Assembly (NCBI GenBank): GCA_001606155.1 | Contig: LODT01000039.1 | Span: forward strand, 372,001 to 436,000 | Direction of reading: 5' to 3' | Length of the DNA stretch: 64,000 nt | From: Tieghemostelium lacteum | Taxonomy: Eukaryota > Evosea > Eumycetozoa > Dictyosteliales > Raperosteliaceae | Shown here: in pieces, positions 57,201 through 64,000 of the stretch | Layout of the letters: each line of letters starts with the position of its first letter | Position numbering within the stretch: the stretch's first letter is position 1 | Position numbers and translations under genes: made by a program | Notes under the pieces: generated by a model | What the model was told of the DNA's origin: nothing | What the model saw: only the letters and a program-made list of their open reading frames with translations | The model's database searches: none

Positions 57201-59515
57201 ATGAGAGTGAAGAAGAACAATCTAAACCAGAAAAGAAAAAAGAAAAAGAGACAAGACCTACACTTTCATTATTTGGAAATGGTAGTAATAGCACATTTAA
57301 ACCATCAGCTGGTCTTGATTTGTCCAGTCCAAATACCACACCTTTAAATGTTGGTCCTTCAATATTTAATACAAAGTCTGAAACCACTACTGAATCTACA
57401 AATAGTCTCTTTGGTAATTCTAAAAGTGGAGGTTTATTTGGTTCTAGTACTACACCATCAACAAGTACAACAACAGCACCATCCTTTGGTGGAGGATTAG
57501 CATCTTCAACTAGTGCTGTTGTTGGTTTGGGTATTACTACCCCATCTTTATTTGGTGGATTAACTAAACAAACTGCTACTCAGTCAACTGGTACTAAAAT
57601 TGAAAAAGAAAAAGAAACTTCACCACCAACCTCTACTTCTTCATTATTTGGTGGATCTACTACTACTACAACTGCTGCTACCACACCTTCATTTGCCACT
57701 GAAACTGGATCATTATTTTTAACTAAACAAACTGCTACTCAGTCAACTGGTACTAAAATTGAAAAAGAAAAAGAAACCTCACCACCAACCTCTACCTCTT
57801 CATTATTTGGTGGATCTACTACTACTACATCAATTTCAAGTACTACTCCATCATTGTTTGGTACAAACACCACAGCTTCTACTTCTACTCCACCAATAAT
57901 TTCTCCATCATTTGGATCTACACAAGCTCCAAGTACAGGATCATTATTTGGTAACACTGCAACATCAAGTAGTTCTACAACATCATCATTATTTGGTGGA
58001 TCTGGCGCCACTACTTCAACCCTACCAAGTGCAAACTCATTATTTGGTGGTAATACAACTGCTACAACTACTCCAAGCACTACATCATCCTTATTTGGTG
58101 GCAATACAACAGCTTCAAGCGGCACATCAACATCATCTCTATTTGGTGGTAATACAACAGCTCCAAACGGCACATCGACATCATCCTTATTTGGTGGCAA
58201 TACAACAGCTCCAAGCACTACACCATCCTTATTTGGAAATTCAGGTGCAAGTACTACAGCACCCCCAAGCACTACACCATCATTATTTGGTGGTAATACA
58301 CCAGCTCAAAGTACCTCAACACCATCTCTATTTGGTGCTGCTACAGCTGCTACAACCACTCCAAGTTCAACTTTATTTGGTAATAGTGCACCAACTACCA
58401 CAGCCCCAAGTACTTCAACATCTTCACTATTTGGTGATACTGCTACAGCTGCTACAACCGCTCCAAGTTCAACTTTATTTGGTAATACAGCACCAAGTTC
58501 AGGACAATTTGGAAGCAATCTATCAGCTACTGCACCAACTACTTCAGGCTCAATGTTTAGTTCAGCTACAACCACATCAGGTACAGGACTATTTGGAAGT
58601 AATCCATCATCTACAGCACCAACTACCTCAAGTTTATTTGGTGGATCAGGTGCACCATCTGCGGCCACAACAGGTACATTATTTGGAAGCAATCCATCAT
58701 CTACAGCACCAACCACCTCAAGTTTATTTGGTGGATCTAATACAGCAACAACACCATCATTAAGTGGTAGTAATAGTGGACTATTTGGTTCAGCTAGACC
58801 TACAACACCTACTTTATTTGCTGGAGATACAACATCAACATCAGCAATAACCAATCCATTCACTAATCAATCAATATCATCAACATCGACAAGTACTAAT
58901 CTAATGTTTGGTAGTACTCCAATTACCAATGGTACTCCTTTATTTGGTGCAACACCAACATCATCATCATCATCAACATCAACTGTACAAAACCCATTCA
59001 GCAACCCAACAAACCCAACATCAACATCATCTATGTTTGGTGGAAATCCACCTTCTGGACTATTTGGTAGCCAACAACAACAACAGCAACAACAACCATT
59101 TGGAGCCCCACAACCACAACTAGCATCAACAGGACTTTTTGGTCAATCTCAAAATTCTCAACCAACTACACCACTCTTTAGTGCATCACAACCAATTCAA
59201 CAACAGCCAACACCTTTTGGAACTCAATCGAATGTCACATATCCATATGGTCAACCACTACAAACCCCAATGTTTGGACCACGACCATCAACTGGTGGTT
59301 TATTTAGTGGCTTTGGAGGAACACAACCAACTCAACCAATTGGTGGTCAAATTGGAACACAACAACAAACCCCAATGTTTGGAGCACCACCACAAGCACA
59401 AGCTGGTGGTTTATTTAGTGGCTTTGGAGGACCAACACCATCTTTAAATTCATCTGGTGGTAGTTTCAATTTAGGTACAAATCAAAATGCAAGAAAAAAG
59501 AAAAAGGATCCATAA
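54267..59515 (+). CDS. FG-repeat nucleoporin, nuclear-basket type (Nup153/Nup1/POM121-like)
   Basis: Three exons: 54267-54659, 54727-55551 and 55610-59515. Introns are 67 and 58 nt, phases agree, and the product is 1707 residues. Near the N-terminus SLSSKVISYFKPWLSFLG could be the amphipathic membrane-binding helix seen in Nup1/Nup60/Nup153. A disordered part with basic patches follows. From about residue 430 there are dozens of SLFG/GLFG/FG repeats in a Thr/Ser-rich context, interrupted by an acidic block (DEEDEEEEE-like, about 57080-57240). The C-terminus FNLGTNQNARKKKKDP recalls the basic importin-binding ends of Nup153 and POM121. FG repeats bind transport receptors. Which metazoan or yeast Nup it matches is not certain. 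Confidence 0.88.
57561..57828 (+). repeat. recent in-frame duplication inside the FG nucleoporin
   Basis: Two near-identical units of about 109 bp at 57561-57669 and 57720-57828, offset 159 bp, differ at two or three bases. Each encodes TKQTATQSTGTKIEKEKETS followed by an SLFGG repeat. The near identity at silent sites points to a recent event. Confidence 0.85.
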
Positions 59516-59789
59516 ACACCCATTCCCTCTGTTTTTTAAACAAAATATAATTTTCAAACAATAACAATCACATAATAAATATTTATTTATTCATTGGCTT
59601 CATTTTTTTTTTTTATAAAAATAATATTTAATTAATTTATCCAATTGTTCAAACCTGGTTAATTGTATCAATTTCTTGATATCTAAAGAATCATTTTTTT
59701 AAAAATTAATTTTGAATTTTTTTTTTGTTTTTATTTTATTAAAAAATCTAATAATAATCATTTTTACAACCAAAACATACTAAAATACA

Positions 59790-60867
59790 ATGGCATTAAA
59801 CTCAGCTGGAATTGCTCTAGTTGTATTGGCTGCTTTTGTCGGTTTTTTAGTTTTAATATATATTATCAAATTACTCAATAAGATTGTTGTTGTAGAACAA
59901 GGTACCTGTGTTATTGTGGAGAGATTTGGTAAATTTGATAGAAGAGTATGTTTAATAGTAGAGCTTTTAATATCAGATGTACATTGATCTAATATATCAC
60001 TTGAAACAATAGTTGGATCAAGGTATACATGTTTTGGTACCATTTTTAGATACTATTAGAACCTTAAAATGGAGATATACAGAGACTTTTTATGATAATA
60101 ATATCATGTATGCAGGTAAAAAGAATTATAAAGTCGTTCAAAAAGAGTACAACAGAATTGATATGAGAGAATCTCTAATGGATTTCCCATTGCAATCCAT
60201 CATCACCAGAGATAATGTTAAAATTAAGATTCATCCAATGTTGATTTACAAAATTGTAGATCCAGTCAGAGCAGTCTATGAAGTCTATGATCTTGCTCAC
60301 TGTGTTGAGAAACTAGTACAGACATCTCTCAGATCTATTATTGGTGATATGGGTCTTGATGATACTCTATCTTCAAGAGAAGAGATCAATAAGATCTTGT
60401 CTCAGAAAATTAGCCCAGTTTTCTTGAATTGGGGTTTCAAATTGGAGAAAGTAGAGATTCTTGAGATTTTCCCACCTGCCACCATTCAAGAGGCTATGCA
60501 CAAACAAATCTCAGCAGAAAGAGTTAGAAGAGCCAATATTATCTCAGCAGAAGGTTACAGAGAACAAACCAAAACTGAAGCTGAAGGTGATTCTCAAGCT
60601 AAGATTTCAATTTCTAAAGGTGAACAATTGGTTTCTATTACCACCTCAAAAGCACAAGCCGACTCTAAAATAATTGTTGCACAAGCTCAAGCAGAATCTA
60701 TCAAGATTATTGGTGAGGCTCTTAAAGATTTCAATGTTGAACCAACCCAGTATATTATTGGTTTGAGATATATTAGATCACTTCTAGAAATTGCCAAAAA
60801 GTGCAAATCTGTTAATATTGGTCTACCATATCAAGCTAAAATTATGGGTTCTATAAAGAAACTTTAA
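59790..60867 (+). CDS. SPFH/stomatin-family membrane protein
   Basis: Two exons: 59790-59945 and 60013-60867, with a 67-nt intron (GTATGT...ATAG). The product is 336 residues. A hydrophobic N-terminal segment (about 5-30, ALVVLAAFVGFLVLIYIIKLL) is followed at once by VVVEQGTCVIVERFGKF, the start of an SPFH domain. Later motifs are LDQGIHVLVPFLD, VKIKIHPMLIYKI, LRSIIGDMGLDDTLSSREEIN and GFKLEKVEILEI. A long helix (EAMHKQISAERVRRANIISAEG ... EAEGDSQAKI) forms the coiled-coil oligomerisation part. Stomatin, podocin and SLP-2 organise membrane microdomains. The exact subgroup is not clear. Confidence 0.88.
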
Positions 60868-60962
60868 AATAGATATTATTGTAAATTTAATCACAACCAA
60901 AAAGAAAAAGATAAAATATTTTTATTTTTAAAACCCCTTTAGTACACCTTAAAGTGAGTTAT

Positions 60963-61746
60963 TTATTTGGGTTTAACAGTAGGAGTTAGAGTTGGGGTTG
61001 AAGGTGGAAAGCGTGGTTCAAGTTCATTACACATTATAATATCAGCCATAAACAATTTAATTAATTCCAAATAGAAATGATTAGTAATTATTGATTTGTG
61101 AACTAGGTGACTGTTTGAATATATATAATCCTTGTAGAAATTCTCTAACCAATCTGAAATATTACTTTCAATACCACTGTCAGGAGACTGAAGGAATTTA
61201 GATAGTTCTTGAACAAAGTAATCACCTTGCTCCTTTTCAGTTAGTTTCTGATACTTTTTGAAACTGACCTTTTCTGATTCCATCAATCTTTGGTATTTTT
61301 GTGAAACTGGATGAGATATTCCTAAGATATCACTTGTTTCCTTCACCAAGCATCTAATACTAATTAATGATCTGACCAAATACAGTACAAAACTTTCAAA
61401 GCTGCTTTCTTGGAATGAAAAAAAAGAATTTAGCATTCTTTTTTAAGAAGTTTAGTTTCTTGCAATGTTCTTCATATTGAGAGCAAAGTAAATCAATTTT
61501 CTCTTCAAAAATATAATCTGGGTAATTGTTGCTCTCAGTTATATATTGTGTGATTTGATTTATAAAATATTCATTTTTTTCCACGTCACTCAAAGATTTA
61601 AAATTTTCCTATTTATAATTTAAAATATTAATATTTAAATTCTTTTTAAATATTCATAAATTTATAGTTACCTTATTTATTTCATTAGAATCTATAAATG
61701 AAATTCCAAGGATAGAAAATAGTAAAAGTATAATTATTGCTTTCAT
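60963..61746 (-). pseudogene. secreted protein of unknown family, frameshifted copy
   Basis: Two exons: 61746-61672 (signal peptide MKAIIILLLFSILGISFIDS) and 61608-60963, with a 63-nt intron. It is a shorter paralogue of the next gene: LLCSQYEEHCKKLNFLKKNA matches LLCSKYQEHCKNLHFVKKNA, and QKLTEKEQGDYFVQELSKFL matches its QKLTAKEQEDYFVQELTKFL. The frame breaks inside an 8-base homopolymer (61418-61425), so exon 2 reads in two overlapping frames (61593-61396 and 61436-60963). Either this copy is broken or the run was mis-sequenced by one base. The encoded protein would be about 230 residues and lacks the long Pro/Thr tail of its neighbour. Confidence 0.7.
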
Positions 61747-61902
61747 TTATATTTAATATTTTTGATAATGATATAATAATTGTTATTATTTTATTTCTCT
61801 CACAAAGTTGTAGGTTAAAATTCTGGGGTATATAAACACACTCTACAACATATCATTGTTAAAATCATTATTTAGTAGAAAAATTTTATAAGATCCGATA
61901 TT

Positions 61903-63578
61903 TTATTGATTTGGTTGGTTTTCATTTTGTATTTGCTCAGCTTCAAATTGGTGATATTCTTCAGCTAGCGAAGTGAAAAAATCTTCTTGTGTTTGATTTT
62001 CTTGATTTTCTTGATTATCATTCTCATTATTGTTGAAATTTTCCTTTATTTCATTATTTTCATTATCATCATTTTCACTGTCAACATTTAGATTTTCAAC
62101 AACATTTTTAGCCTCTAAATTAATAGAACCAATGAAATTTTGGCTAGTAACGGACCCAAGAAGTGCAAATGGAGCTTTACTTTGATCTGGTGATTTTGAT
62201 GGAGTTACTGTTGATGGTGGTTTAGTTGTGACTGCAATTACAGATACTTGTGGTGGAGTTGGTTTAAATTCAGGTTCTCTAGTAGGGGCTTGAGTTGGAG
62301 GTTGGGTAGGAGATTGAGTAGGAGCTTTTGTAGAAGGTAGAGATGGAGCTTGGGTTGGAGCTTGGGTTGGAGCTTTTGTTGAAGGTTGAGTTGGAGGTTG
62401 GGTAGGAGATTGAGTTGTAGCTTGTGTTGGCTGAACAGTTGGAGGTGTGGTTGGTTTAGTTTCAGGTGTTTTAGTTGGTGGAATGGTTTCTGCCGATTTA
62501 GTTAGGGATGGTGTTGGAGTTAGGGATGGTGTTGGGGTCGATCTGTGGAATAAACTACCTAAAAATGATGATCTTTCAGTTTGAGTTGGTGTTGGAGTTG
62601 GTCTTGGTGTTGAAGATGGAGTTGGGGTTGGAGATGGGGTTGCTGGTGGTTTTGTAGTAGATGGGAAAAAAGTGAAACTTGGTAAAGTTGGGAGAATAGC
62701 CGAAAGAGTTGTCTTTGGTTTTTCAGTTGGTGCTGCTGTTGTTGATGATGACAGGAATGGAATATGGAATGTATTTGAATCCTTACAGAAAACAGCACCA
62801 GAAAGGAAAATCTTTACAAGTTCCAAATAGAAATGATTGGAAAATAAAAATTTGTTGACATTTTGGTTGGTGTTCTCAACATATTGGTTATAATAATTAT
62901 CTAACCAATTGGCAATATCAGATTCTACATCACCATCTGATTGAAGGAATTTAGTTAGTTCTTGGACAAAATAGTCTTCTTGCTCTTTGGCAGTCAATTT
63001 CTGATACTTTTTAGATGAAATACTTTCAGTTTCCATTAGCTTTTTGTATTTCTTTTGATAAACATTTTGAATTTCAGACAGGTATTGATTATCATTTTGA
63101 AAGGCTGGTGTTTGTTCGTTCTTTAGTATTCTAGAGGCAGTATCCTTAATTAGACATCTGATACCTAATAGTGATCTTATGAGATATAGTAAAAAGTTTT
63201 CAAAGAAACCTTCTTGGAATAGATACTGTGTCTGTGCATTCTTTTTTACAAAGTGTAGATTTTTACAATGTTCTTGGTATTTGGAACAGAGTAATTCTAC
63301 TTTAGCTTCCAAAGTGTAATCTGCAGTGTAACCACTTTCAGCCAAATATTTTTGCAATTCACTGATAAAGAATTGGTTCTTTTCAAAATCACTTAATGAA
63401 TTGAATGATTCTAAATCTATTTGATTCTCTTCATTCTATATTATGAATTAACAAAGTTAATATTTTAAAAATTTGATATTCTAGTGGTCATATTAATATT
63501 TACATTTTTAATTTCACTTGAATGAATAATAGAAATTGATAATATTAGTAAAACTATAAATACTATTAAAGATTTCAT
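61903..63578 (-). CDS. secreted protein of unknown family with Pro/Thr-rich repeats
   Basis: Two exons: 63578-63504 and 63435-61903, with a 68-nt intron. The product is 535 residues. Exon 1 has exactly the same length (75 nt) as in its downstream paralogue and encodes a signal peptide (MKSLIVFIVLLILSISIIHSS). A helical, Cys-containing N-domain of about 230 residues follows (LLCSKYQEHC, GIRCLIKDT, AVFCKDS). Then come PTPTPS and TQAPTQAPT repeats likely to be O-glycosylated or phosphoglycosylated, and finally an acidic Asn/Glu-rich tail. There is no membrane anchor. I recognise no family; spacing of the cysteines does not clearly fit saposins. A matrix, coat or lysosomal protein is possible. 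Confidence 0.75.
62240..62660 (-). repeat. degenerate tandem repeats coding PTPSPT/TQAPTQ units
   Basis: Short 12-30 bp units (GGAGTTGGGGTTGGAG-like on the plus strand) fill this part of the gene and encode the Pro/Thr/Ser-rich tail. Copy number is probably variable between strains. Confidence 0.75.
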
Positions 63579-64000
63579 TTTAAATAATAAAAAGTTAAAA
63601 TAAATAATAGTGTTTAAATTCTTTTTATATCCTCAATTTAGTAGGGTGAATATATTTTAACTGAAATAAAAAATCAATGTATAAAAGAGTAAATAAAGAT
63701 AATTAGTTCGTGCATAGTTTTAACTGATTTGCATTGAGAATATACTTATTGGTGGGGTATTTTTGATTAAAAAAAAATTACCACTACAATTATCTAATTA
63801 TTATATGGTCATTGGTAATGTTCATATAGATCTAATATGCAATTATAATTGTGATTTACAAGTAGTAGTAAACACGTTATGTTCATAACTTTATTATCAT
63901 TTTCAATTGGGCGAATTGCAACGTTGTGTTAGTTTTACAATAATTGTAAGTATTTATACATTTGTATAATTTAATAATGTATTGATATGATGACAATTTT
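63579..64000. other. gene-free end of window
   Basis: 422 bp upstream of the secreted-protein gene. AT-rich, no ORF of note and no RNA gene visible; it should contain the promoter of that gene. Confidence 0.55.

Noticed and set aside
1-64000. tRNA genes, rRNA, CRISPR arrays, transposons or virus-like elements
   Set aside because: No B-box-like GTTCGANTCC, no rRNA-like block, no direct-repeat array, and no reverse transcriptase, integrase, transposase or capsid-like reading frame was seen on either strand.

Overview
The window comes from the nuclear genome of a dictyostelid social amoeba. It is very AT-rich, with long oligo-T/oligo-A tracts between genes. Introns are short (about 45-110 nt), start GTAAGT or GTATGT and end TAG or CAG. 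Coding regions carry many Asn, Gln, Thr and Ser runs. Several genes are close to known Dictyostelium proteins: the PCTAIRE-type Cdk5, G-protein gamma, Nap1 of the SCAR/WAVE complex, and TIG-domain surface proteins of the Tgr class. The species cannot be named from sequence alone. I see no tRNA, rRNA, CRISPR array, transposon or virus-like element.

Layout. 0-17 kb: a 5'-truncated PIP-box protein (POLD3-like), an F-box protein, a small coiled-coil protein, an unknown protein, mitochondrial GUF1/EF4, a CAMK-group kinase, a SHAQKY-type Myb protein, a 2.4 kb gene-free stretch, and an FAD-dependent geranylgeranyl-reductase-family enzyme. 17-25.5 kb: gankyrin (PSMD10), a mitochondrial Thg1-like 3'-5' polymerase, a large secreted protein joining a DNase II-like domain to TIG repeats, and a LITAF-domain protein. 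26-40 kb: Cdk5, a second TIG protein, a ClC chloride channel, an ARL6IP1/reticulon-like membrane protein, a disordered protein, and a third TIG protein with a membrane anchor. 40-64 kb: ITPase, a five-exon SHOC1/XPF-like protein ending in a PIP box, a small three-exon protein, Nap1, RRS1, a CELF-like RNA-binding protein, G gamma, an FG nucleoporin, an SPFH protein, and two tandem secreted paralogues, one of them frameshifted.

Most genes are housekeeping and do not form one pathway. The most unusual content is the set of three TIG genes within about 21 kb. In dictyostelids, Tgr proteins mediate adhesion and kin recognition. The first of the three carries an apparently dead DNase II domain at its N-terminus, with both HxK histidines replaced, followed by a roughly 370-residue domain I do not recognise. 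It shares an intron position with the second gene exactly where the TIG-type part begins. Other points worth a look are a ClC channel lacking both key glutamates and a candidate ZMM-type meiotic protein with a PIP box. Gene models were built by hand from splice-site motifs and reading-frame phase; all exon junctions are inferred.
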